The notes under the pieces: model-generated | The model's input: the letters and a program-made list of their open reading frames with translations, nothing else | Database searches by the model: none | Told to the model about the DNA's origin: nothing | Assembly (NCBI RefSeq): GCF_021155765.1 | Contig: NC_060106.1 | Location: forward strand, 20,548,031 to 20,612,030 | From: Diprion similis | Taxonomy: Eukaryota; Arthropoda; Insecta; Hymenoptera; Diprionidae | Direction of reading: 5' to 3' | DNA length: 64,000 nt | Shown: in pieces, positions 41,301-51,671 of the stretch | Numbering within the stretch: position 1 is the stretch's first letter | How the letters are laid out: each line of letters begins with the position of its first letter | Program-made: the position numbers and the translations under genes

Positions 41301-41665
41301 TTATATTTTTAAAACGTTTCGAGAGAAATCACGTCAACAACTAAATTATTCTTTAATCTTATCGCATGATTCGAAGAATGAAAATATTTTGGAGGCCAGA
41401 TCAGGTTGAGTTCGACGTGGTAATTATGTTTCTACATTTCAAAATAATTGGATTTGATCGAAAAAAATGTCATGCGGCATGTTTGAAGATACCAATTGGC
41501 ACTATTTTTATAACGTTTCCAGATAAATAACGTCAATAACTGAAAAACACTTTAATCTTATCGCATGTTTCGAAGAATAAAAATATTTTACAGACCAGTT
41601 TAGGTCCAGTTTCATGTGATAATTACCAGTTTCCAGATCTCAAAATAACTGGATTCGAATTAAAA
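41301..41665. repeat. Tandem duplication, about 200-bp period, two diverged copies
   Basis: Segment 41301-41465 is repeated at 41501-41665. Shared blocks in the same order include aacgttt, taatcttatcgcatg, ttcgaagaat, aaaatattt, and caaaataa-tggatt. Copies differ by many substitutions, so the duplication is old. Confidence 0.75.
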
Positions 41666-43104
41666 ACCTAAGTGCTCTAATTTTACCTTATACGTATTGC
41701 ATACAATAATCTAAGTGCTATTTTCGCAATCCGATATTTGTGCAAGCGAGCTATGGACTTATGCAATAAACTGTGCGATATTGCAGGACACAGCGTGCAG
41801 AAGAAACGTAGAATGAGGATGAACTCCTTTATCTTCCACATCTTATAATTAATTCTCGTCAAGGTACAGTTCATCGATCAGTACCTAAAACTTTCACCCT
41901 ACGTCTTTCCGCATGTGACACACATGGCAGATTTTAGTCCGATGTTCATCCTTCAGGAGAGACATTCCCAAGTCGATTCTACGGGCCCAGGTAGAGGCAG
42001 GGGCCTCACCGCTGCGGGAGCGCGGGGGGCCTTGAGTCGTGACTGAAGGACCGCAAGGAGAGCCGAGGTGTTATTCACGCGTAACGAATCGCGCCGCACC
42101 GCTTAGCAAGAGGAATAAAAATGAATTTTCCATCGACGTAGGTATCGCAATATACTTATACCAACTTGTCCTTACGAACGAGAGCTCGAAGCACACCTGC
42201 GTTATTAACGAGAACCTTTCTGACAAATCGTTTGACTCAGTAGACTGGTCAGTCTCCGTGACTCCGTGGTTCTGCTTCGGACGTGCCCCCGGAAGATAAC
42301 CTATAGCTTCGCCGTTATTTGTTGGCGAACAACTTGAGGGGATGTCGGAGTACCGACGGAGCAAGAACATCGCATTTTACACTTTTACCCTAATCTGAGC
42401 AGTGAGATCGCTTCATATTTTGGGTGTTGACAGATGATAGAGTTCGTTAAGAGAAGTTTGAAAGATTTACCGAAACACTATGAGCTATAGACTTCTAGCT
42501 GATTCTCATACTTGTTTCGATGTTATGCACATTTTGTCTTTCAATTCTAAAATTCCGAACTTTTCTTAGTAACTACATAAGCCCGACGATAAATCTTATC
42601 ATCCCTCAAAGTTTAAAGCCACGTTATCGCTCAAGAGAAGAAAATGATGTAAGTTTTATTGTCTGTACTTGAAGGTCCGACATCACTTTGATCCACACTT
42701 GAGCTCCACTTTGGATATTCAGAAGAGCGTTTCCCCCTGAATTTTTCTTGATTCTGAGTCTTTGGAAAACAGAGTCACGCTGTCATTCCTCACTTTCAGT
42801 ATCGAGCTCTATAACGAGCGGTCTTAAAACACGAGAGCCGATCGCGGATGGATCCGACTCTCTTTTCCACAAGACTCCATTCGTTTGGACCGCGATGACT
42901 TTCGAGCCCTGGCAGCCCCTTAATTACGTAATTCACCTTGCTTGCGTGCGATTACGTGCAAGCACAGATTCGGCTTGTCCTTCATTTTTCCCAATCATTT
43001 GGCTACATGTAATGTAAATACTTTTGTAGTAGCCGCAAAATTATCGCGGTCCTCTTAAGGCTCACCTGTGACGCGTTCAGATGTATACCATTATACATAC
43101 CCAC

Positions 43105-43715
43105 TAGGGTGGCGCAAAAAAATCGTCTATTTTTTTTTTTGAGTCTCGCGTGACAAAATGTTAGTTTTTGAAGTTTTAAGAGCCCACTCCAAAGGACAGC
43201 TCAAAAAAAATTTTAAGAGGTCGCTCCAAATTTTTTAAAATGTCAAAAATCGTCAAAAAATTAAATTAAAAAAATTATATTTTCAGTATTTTGTTTGATT
43301 TTTAATTCATGTCGTGGTGTGTTGTCATCGATTCTTTCTTACTAAATTAAAGAAAAAAAATGTATGAAATTTTAATATGTATATTAAAAGGTCGCTCGAA
43401 AAGATCTAAAGAACTGTACCAAAAAATTGAAAAAAAAATTATGAGCGACCTTTCAAGATTCAAATTTTGAACTGGAACTTTCGGAAACTTATTTTTTTTC
43501 GTCTATAAAATTATACCGTAACAGGGAAAAAAATTAAAAAAAAAAAATCGATTTTTGACAATTTCTGACGTTTTAAAAAATGTGGAGCGCCCTCTTCAAA
43601 TTTTTTTTTTCTGAACTGTCCTTTGGAGTGGGCTCTTAAAACATCAAAAAGTAACATTTTGTCACACGAGACTCAAAAGAAAAATAAAAACAGTCGTTTT
43701 TTTTGCGCCACCCTA
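43105..43715 (+). mobile_element. [14 protein letters not shown] element (MITE), TA-flanked, 611 bp
   Basis: The ends are TAGGGTGGCGCAAAAAAA and TTTTTTTTGCGCCACCCTA. Arms of about 150 bases are inverted copies, both carrying GACAAAATG-TTTTT and GAGCCCACTCCAAAGGAC. The element is very AT-rich with no coding frame. Ends next to TA fit a Tc1/mariner-like non-autonomous element. A truncated relative is at 19150-19631. Confidence 0.85.
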
Positions 43716-43988
43716 TTACCCACATTATTCCTAATTATTCCCGGGTAATAGTTTCGAGTTGTGTTCAACGTCAATGTGCTTCGACGTAGATACGGCAACT
43801 CGCTGTGGCATTACGGACGTAGGATGGCGGCTACCGCGGTATTATAACGGCGCGCAAGAACGTCGCGGTTGAGGAGGAAGAGGTGAGGCTGCAACCGAGG
43901 AAGGAGGGCGGCGAGCCAAGCGTTGCGCGTCTTCTACATAGACCGATTCGACGTGTGCGTAGAGACGAATACTCCTAAACGGGAAGAA

Positions 43989-43997
43989 GACCACCCA
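43989..43997 (-). promoter_or_regulatory. Ci/GLI consensus site 1
   Basis: GACCACCCA, an exact Ci/GLI 9-mer (same sense as ptc transcription reads TGGGTGGTC), 5.3 kb upstream of the ptc ATG in a GC-rich island between two MITEs. Confidence 0.7.
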
Positions 43998-44144
43998 CGA
44001 TCGACGGACCGACTGCGTTTCATTTCCCCCATCCCCCCGTGGAACTTCCCCTTCTTGTGTACGTGCACGTCCGTTAAAAGGGCTCGCGAGATGCGCGTGT
44101 AAGTTCCGCATTTTCATTATGTTATCATATACATGTATCTATAC

Positions 44145-44407
44145 TAGACTGTATCGAAAAAATTGACTAAAACATGTTTATAAATTTTCTGTACGACGCG
44201 TCGTTATCTAGTTATAAAAATCGCAAGGAGCAAGAACCATTTTTGCCACGTTATTCTTATGGAAAGTAGAAAATCGCGATGAGGCACATCTAAATATCAA
44301 TATTAAAATCTGAAATTTTTATGGTATTTCTTTTTCGTCATCTTGAACAATATTTTCAGTATACTACTAAAAATAAAAAAAATAGTCCATTTTTTTGATA
44401 CAGTCTA
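44145..44407. mobile_element. [14 protein letters not shown] element (MITE) with TAGACTGTATC ends, 263 bp
   Basis: The left end TAGACTGTATCGAAAAAATT and following GACTA is matched by the reverse complement of the right end, TAGACTGTATCAAAAAAATG then GACTA, with two differences in 25 bases. The interior is AT-rich and non-coding. Flanking TA suggests a Tc1/mariner-like mobiliser. Confidence 0.8.
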
Positions 44408-46008
44408 ATGTATACACATACCGACGAGTCGCGATTTATGCAGCAGCGTTATACCGTGATCCGGAAACTGCGGTTAACATCTATTGTTAATCGATTTATT
44501 TGTGGGTGTACCGGATTTTCGTCACGCTTTGAATTCCGTCTTCTGTAGTTTACTAGGTATACTACTTCCATATTCCTTGCACTATATATAATACCTTTAA
44601 CGAAAAATCTGAAACACGTGCAGGGAGATAATCGAAAACGTGAGTGGAAATGACCGTAAACTTTTCTGGAGAAATCCTTCACCGATTCTCGCGAAAAATA
44701 ACAGCGCATAACTCATTCTACTATTGTCATTGTCAGTGTAACAATTCACCGATTTGTTTATCAACAATGCATTGTATCCATTGGGTATGCATTATATGTA
44801 TGCATGCTTGCAACAACGATATTAGGTATGGTCACCATGCTATCCTGTACTATCGCGGGTTAGCTCATACGCCTCTTTATTACACACGCGTTCTTAGCTC
44901 CTCGCCAACGCTGTATATCCTGCTTTGATCTTTGCCGCAATCTATCTGCGATAGTACCGTTACCTGGCGTAGGTAGGTAGGCAGGATATAGCGGCTCGCG
45001 TTCTTGGCCTCACTCTTTCCACACTCCTTCGTCTTAAATCATACAGCAGGGAGTTCGTGTATGACTGTGTTTGTTTGTGTGTAAAACATTCACGTGAATA
45101 GAGTCATGGACCCAATCCGTCTCACTGTAACTCGCAATAGCATTTAATGGAATAAATGTGTATGGTGAAATGTGAGTTGCCTTTTTTTCCAACGTCGTTG
45201 GATTCTTCAAGACGGCTCGTTTGAAGACTGTTTTTATACCATTACGGGTCTGCAATCTTTTTACGATTAGTCAAAGTAAATGCATCGTAGAGAGTAATGG
45301 CACCTTGGTTTCAATATTCACAGAAGTTTTGAAATTCTTTATAGCAAGGATATTGTAACCTACGATGTACGATAAATTCAGTCCTTTTCAGTCTTTGATC
45401 AGGAGAACAATAAAAACAGAATAAACGAGATACGTCTCTCTTTATGGTCTTTATCATCTCGCATTTAAGGAAATGTTGGTCCTTTAATTTGAAACCACTT
45501 CAAACAAATAAATTCCCAAAAATGCAATCCAGTTGAACAGTAGAATGCCCTAACCTCAGTGATTGAAAATCAACTGCAAATATTCCTATGATATAATATG
45601 TCCATCAGTTTGCTGAACATTTTTGGGTAATCATACTGCAGACACAATTGCAAACTCACATAATATCCCGAAGTTTGAAACGATTTCGTTACTCAACAAG
45701 AAAGAAAGTGTAAAACACGCAATTCGCATACTCGGTCGCTACTCTTAACATCTCTTAAATAGCATTCGCCATTCCACATTGAGTGACCATCAAGTCGCAA
45801 AAATTGATACTTACTATTTATCCTAATCTATATCGCATTGCCCAAGTTTCATACTAGTTGACATTGCTTACGTTTCGTTCTGCACGTATAAAACGAAAAA
45901 GTCTGGAACGAAGGCACCGTCACTAGAATATAATCGAATGACGTGGGCAGTGCGGATATCGCGGTTTTATCTAATTTCCATGCGTCGTGAATCGGGGATT
46001 GAACGAGG

Positions 46009-46045
46009 CAGGCAGGCATACAGGCAAGCAGGCAGGCAGGCAGGC
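46009..46045. repeat. (AGGC)n microsatellite
   Basis: Interrupted aggc units; this lies about 125 bases from the first member of the close Ci/GLI pair. Confidence 0.8.
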
Positions 46046-46169
46046 GTTCAATCGCCGTTCTCTGTGAATATACGTGTGTGATTTTATGACACACGTGAAC
46101 GAGCTCATACGTTAGGACCCGGTGTATGTATACCGTGAACGATCCGGAGACAGCGTTTTAGACTCGCGT

Positions 46170-46178
46170 TGGGTGGTC
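46170..46178 (+). promoter_or_regulatory. Ci/GLI consensus site 2
   Basis: TGGGTGGTC, exact match; first of a pair whose starts are 21 bp apart, in a GC-rich island 7.5 kb upstream of the ptc ATG. Confidence 0.75.
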
Positions 46179-46190
46179 TTGGGCACGCGG

Positions 46191-46199
46191 TGGGTGGTC
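46191..46199 (+). promoter_or_regulatory. Ci/GLI consensus site 3
   Basis: TGGGTGGTC, exact match in the same orientation as site 2 and two helical turns away. Confidence 0.75.
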
Positions 46200-47376
46200 T
46201 CTCACTCGCACCACATTAGCCCTCACCGCGGTTCCAGGAGGCGACACCCACCTCCGCCAGCACCTATATCGCGTTAAACGGGCTCTTCTCGTAATAATAG
46301 TAATAACCTCGATCCATCCGGCCGTAATGCGTATGTGGATCCTCGATTACGCGTGCCTTCGTACTCCGGCTGCGTACCGGTCACTTCACCCTTCATATGC
46401 ACCTCCACGTGGACGAATTATGCGAGGAGGTTGACGTAGCTTTCCGCGTTTGAATCGAACACTGCAAGCACCAACTGAATGCGCAATTTTAAGCGCAACT
46501 GTCATGCACTACTTGTAGGAAACATGTCTCTGCATCAACTGGACTTTCATTTCATTACGTTTTTGGATAGCTCGTGAAATGGTAATTATGTGGAATCCTT
46601 CAGGACACTAAGGAAACGACTTGATCCATTTGAACTTGGGTCGTTCGCCAAATTTCAATAGAATTCTATTTGACAATTGCCAATGATTCAACTATCAAAA
46701 ATTGGATTGGTGTTGAAACCTTTGATGCCGTCAAGCTTCGGAGCTAAGATTTTTCGCTCCTTGATGACCAAAAACTTCTCGGTTTCTCGGAGAGCTTTGC
46801 TTAGTTAAGCGCCTGAAAGCTGCAACCAATCCAACGTTTATACTAGTAAAAGTGAAAGGTTGCCGCCTCTGCGGCGCCACGTTAGTCTCATATCTCATCG
46901 AACACCTATTGTGAAGTTGAAAACACTTAAAGCCTGGAAAGGATTAATTAGAATTCCACTATCAAACTTATGGCGTTTAATTTTTTCAGAACCACAATAT
47001 CCCTGCCATTAATACAACGGTGCAAAAAGTGGAGTACCTAACCAAACAACCTATGTACATAAACTTTCATATAAAATTGGCGATCTTCGGACTCTCGATC
47101 CAATATAAACGATCCTTTCAATATACATATATCGCAGCTGAGACTAGATATCATAAATTTTGGAATGTATTCAAATAACTTTTCACAATGCTCCATGTTG
47201 AGCTCCGCAGGTCAGATCATTCGCGTAAGTAGGTCGATCTTGTATCAGAATTTGACGGGATTGCGGGCCCTGAAACTTGCCGCTCGCGCTCGGAGGCGGT
47301 GGATACTGTTGGACCCGTAGGCTGGCTCGACGACTGCCAACTTCCGTGGCGACGGCGACGGCGGCTGGCGCCTTCT

Positions 47377-47385
47377 TGGGTGGTC
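47377..47385 (+). promoter_or_regulatory. Ci/GLI consensus site 4
   Basis: TGGGTGGTC, exact match in the GC-rich island 47180-47560, 8.7 kb upstream of the ptc ATG. Confidence 0.7.
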
Positions 47386-48863
47386 TTCGGCTCGCCTCTG
47401 AGCCCGCGGCGCGGTTCGTTCGATCCGGGCGACGGACGCTCATCAAGAGCGTGTCGATCCCGGTACGACGTTCCGTATGCGCAGGTATGTTCCTTGGCAT
47501 TGTACCTCGTGGTGTACATGTGGTCTCTTAGTTGCGGGGCGCGTAGGTAGCCGAGCACATTCTACGACCTGGGTAAACACGCCGCCCGCTACTGCACTTC
47601 GAATGTTCTTTCTACCCACTGATATTATGATCAGATTGTAATACCAGAGAAAGACTATACAGCAGAGGGAAAACGTTTAAACCAGAGGCGCTCTCTGGTA
47701 CTTCAAATATGCTTCTTTTGACTATTCACATGTTCCATCTTACCATTCCGCCTATAGTCAAGTTAACTACTTTTTGTAGTAGATTTTGTGTGCCTTGATT
47801 GCACAAAGAGGTAGTTGCTATTCACACAGTTTATGCAACTATGTGAGACAGTATCATCGAATTTTCTGGTTAGAATATACTCACTGCAACTAGATCTTTC
47901 CCTTACAATTACAGTAATCTGTGTGAGTATTATAGTTCAGAGCAAACGAAATCGTCATTTATTTGCTTAATTCATTTCTTCAAAAAAGTATAAGCAAATT
48001 CAACGGACCGGAACGCTACGGAGGAACGGTAACTTACGATTAGATGCCAATTAGTTACAAAGAATATCCCCCCCCCCCTCTCCCCCTTCCCCTCTATTAT
48101 CTCAATGAGGTAAAACAATAAGAAAGAAGAGGAAATTTAATGTTTTCTGAGGTGTTTTCGGGAACTCAGAGGCCTGAGACTTTCACTCTGTTCTTGGCGA
48201 TTCGGACAGCTGTGTATCAGCAGCCTTAAACCATTATACGCGGTGACCTGGAGTTGAGGAATCTACGCGTAACATAATCAAGCACGCTCCGCTAATACTC
48301 GGTTCGAAAAGGAGTAAAATAAAAAATTTACACACCGTGGTTCCTTCCATCTATCGACTCCGAAGAATAAAGTTGGTCACAGCATGGTTCTCAAAGCGTT
48401 TATAAAGTAATATTTCAGGCTTACACATATACAGCTTCCGTGCTTTTATTCCGGCTTTCCATCCGACGTAACTTGAGAGGTATAAAATAAAGAAACCAAC
48501 ATGTCGGCACCTCACACCCTCCGTTCACACTGGCCTGAACTCCTATCAAAGAACACCGCATTAAGTACCGCGTAAAAGATCTTCCTTTAATTTACCACCG
48601 GTATAATTATCCAAACAAATATTTCGACACCTGTAATCCCCCCCCCCCCCACCTCCCACCCCCCACTTCCCTCCCTGGAACCCTCTTGCGGGGGCAGACC
48701 AGGTGCCGCTGTTCGACGAAACTACAATGAACTCCCCTGCCATGGCTAAAATACGACATACACACGGTTTACTATGAACTATGTATGATGCATTTGTGTA
48801 CGGACGTGCTCGTCCATCGACGTGTGCGTCGACGTATACAATCGCGGGTGTCGGAGGCGAGCG

Positions 48864-48872
48864 TGGGTGGTC
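48864..48872 (+). promoter_or_regulatory. Ci/GLI consensus site 5
   Basis: TGGGTGGTC, exact match, flanked by CG before and CTTGG after; start 57 bp from that of site 6. Confidence 0.75.
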
Positions 48873-48920
48873 CTTGGACCGATTTGCCTTCTGCTAAATA
48901 TCGCCTTTGCGCCATCGACG

Positions 48921-48929
48921 TGGGTGGTC
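48921..48929 (+). promoter_or_regulatory. Ci/GLI consensus site 6
   Basis: TGGGTGGTC, exact match, in the extended context ACGTGGGTGGTCCTCG, which resembles the flanks of site 5. Confidence 0.75.
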
Positions 48930-49788
48930 CTCGCCTGTAGGACTCGGTCCTTGTCAGTCTCGGGCACAGCGACGCGTCGTCTTCGTCGGTGATCCCGGCG
49001 AACTACACCGTATAAAGAGTTACGTATATACCGAGTTCCGACCCGACACGCCGCGATGCGTGTGGTCCATTCCGCTCCGCTCTGTTCGACTCGGCTCTCG
49101 GCTCTCCGCTCGTCTTGCTGCGGTTGCTCCATGGGGCCAACTTTTCAAACGACAAGCTTTTATCTTGATCTCCCTGTTCCTTCGTTTGATCGATCGACCA
49201 ATCGGTCGCAACCCGCAAGTGCTCTCGGAATTTGGATGTATAGGTGTCTTTGTATTATGACCGTGATGCACTGCTGCCATCGTCCCTTGGTCGGCTGGCC
49301 TCCCCCCGTGTCGTCTCAGCAAATTTTGAAACCATTGTTATACCTACCTATTTCTGGGAGCGTAGTTCTCTGCAAAAATACGACCTCAAATGAAGTCGTC
49401 CTTCGCTTCGGCGCCGATTCCCTTCTTTCTATTGACCTTGTGAGACTCTTTAAATTCGAGAGGATGGTGGTTATGAAACGTCGGCACAAATCATCCAACA
49501 TCCGAAGATTATCGTTCTGTGCTGTTTCTGGGAATTTCACCTTTGCCAATTATAGATGCGAAAGTTTGAAAAATTCAATCATCTTCCATTTGGTTTTATA
49601 ATATTAAATTACATTAAATAGTGCTAAAAAATGCGTCGAATCACTATTCTCATCATCTGATATCATTAAGATCAAAACGGTGAGTTTTTGTATCGACTTA
49701 TTTAATATTTGTTACAAAACCATCAGGTTACTAATCTTAACGTATAATTTTAAATCAGCAATCATAAGATGAGAATAAAACTGACTTA

Positions 49789-51671
49789 TGGCATGATCGA
49801 GGCATCTGCGAAGCACAGTCTCTTTAATCCGTAAACTCATAGTTCGGGATCGACAATGGCCATGGCATCATCAGGGAATCCATTTTGCATGAACCAACCT
49901 GGTGATTCTGGGAACCGAGACTCCAACGTACTGCACAAGCCCAGTATTCGTGAATAAGGAAAGTATAATTGGGGCAGGCGGTGACGGATTGGTTGGTCAA
50001 AGTCAAGTTGTAGGGTTTAAAGTCCTCCATCTTTGACATGGTGAGGGTGTAGTTTATGCCCTTAATCAGCACCTTAAACAGCAGTCTTCTTCATCACTGT
50101 TACCTGCGACATCGCGGTATACAAACGTATGGACATTCCTCTGGTTTTCGGATGCTGGTATCCCACCCAGATGCTCATTGTACATTTTCCTCTGTTGCGA
50201 AGGGCCCCAATTTCGTTCGGTGTGCAGTCTTCGAAGTAGCCGTTGCCTGCCAGCTGGATTTCTGAATAGTTGGAGGTCGATTTGCTCGAGTTTAGAGCTG
50301 CGGCCACCCCAGCCAATCCAGCAGCAGACAGGGGCCCAGTCTGAAAAGCGATGTACTCTGTTGCAGGAGACCAATTATTATCGTAAACATCGAGTTCGTT
50401 GACGGTAAAGTCGACGCTGTACGATTCGTGGACATGATATTTAAATCCAATTCCACACAGATTCTTTACCACTTCGATGTCCACAGACTCCAGGTGTTTC
50501 TTCGGACCAACACCAGAGAGTAGCAGAATGTGATGCAAGCCTACTGTACCTGCGGAGAGGATAACTTCCCGGCATACAGCAACCTTTTTCATTTCCCCAT
50601 TCCGTAGAGAAGTTTTTAAAATCGAGGGGCAAATAGTTGTCAAGAGGTCATGCTAAGTTCTTGAAGAATTTCTCATCAGCCCGTATATGCAAACGTTCGT
50701 CTGTTGTAGAATATTTGATTTAAAAAAAAAAAAAAAATGTGCACATCAAATCATGAAAGTCTCTGCAGGACATTAGTACTATACTTAGTACTATAGATCA
50801 ATAGTCCTGAGGTTGCGCTTATAAAATGAAACTCATCTTTTTAGATTTTCATACTTGCCTTTCGTTCTAACGCGTTGTTCTTAAAAAAAAACAGGGTAGT
50901 CACTAGATTACTTCGACTACCAATCACTAGCTGATACTACTCGACGCCGACGGCGGTCTTATTATTGATTACGATTTTGGCGATGGTGGAGTTAAGAGAA
51001 ATGTGAAAGTTCTTGTGGCCTCCAAAGAGGTGTAGATAGACAATGCTGGTACTTTGTCTGACGCCGTTCGTAGTAGTTGTTTGAACGGTGTCGAAACCTG
51101 TAAGCTGATCTCCTTTGAGGTCATCGCTGGCGCCTAAACGTCTAAAGCCTGTAAAGACGTACGCGGTGCAGATCGCTTGCGTCATGGGAAATTCGTACGG
51201 AAATCTTTGAACTGAAAATGGCCCCCCTGTAGCATACCAAAATCTTCCGACTCTGTTAATTTCCCGATTGTCTTCGCACTTCAGACAAAACGGCCTCACG
51301 TCTTTCTATAACCACCTCTTGTTACCAAGAGCAGCCGATTCGTCGTAGTCTATGAGGATACTCTGCAAGTATATCATCGCGATGTGCACCATGTTTTCAC
51401 CTAAAACTTTCACGGTGTGATACGAGTAGAAACAGTTTGAGGAGTAACAGACGTAGCTCTCGTTTGTCGTCGAGTATCTCCAGTCGAGACTCAATGCTTT
51501 AAGAAGTGGTGTCTAAAGTTTATTGGACTGTGAAACACTTACTCACGACAGCGTTGAAAAGACTTGGACTTTCCGCACCCCATGGCTGATGGAGACCAGA
51601 TTCCAATACCAGGACTTTAGACTTTGGATTCTCGCCGAGTTTTGAAGCCAATACAACGCCTGCACTAGCTC
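49789..51671 (-). pseudogene. GMC oxidoreductase (glucose-dehydrogenase-like) pseudogene
   Basis: This is a degraded relative of the intact gene at 55264-57778. Exon-2-like sequence (51671-51547) reads GASAGVVLASKLGENP. Exon-3-like sequence (about 51514-50937) keeps RVGRFWYATGGPFSVQR but has a TAG at 51306-51308 where the intact copy has the tryptophan of the WDEVKPF block, and a TAG at 50937-50939. Exon-4-like sequence (about 50630-50122) keeps ILSAGTVG and ATEYIAFQTGPLS, yet its acceptor AG has become GG and its donor GT has become GA. About 40 codons at the start of exon 5 are missing. After NHQVGSCKMDS the frame shifts to DDAMAIVDPEL, then TGA (49837-49839), then VYGLKRLCFADASIMP. No first or last exon was found. 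The lesions are many and independent, so a functional product is very unlikely. Confidence 0.9.

Larger units (their letters stand above)
38689..49788. other. Gene-free upstream region of ptc (11.1 kb)
   Basis: I found no conserved coding sequence in either strand. The region combines ptc 5' UTR and promoter candidates (38.7-40.9 kb), AT-rich spacer, three repeat elements (41301-41665, 43105-43715, 44145-44407) and several locally GC-rich islands at about 43800-44110, 46130-46450, 47180-47560 and 48640-49330. Every exact Ci/GLI site in the window lies in one of these islands. Confidence 0.65.

Noticed and set aside
48779-49601. Long overlapping frames on both strands (up to 181 codons)
   Set aside because: GC-rich island holding two GLI sites; frames on both strands, no family motifs and no splice logic.
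50066-50374. Alternative-frame ORF inside the GMC pseudogene
   Set aside because: It is a frame-shifted reading of the exon-4-like sequence; the correct frame shows the family motifs.
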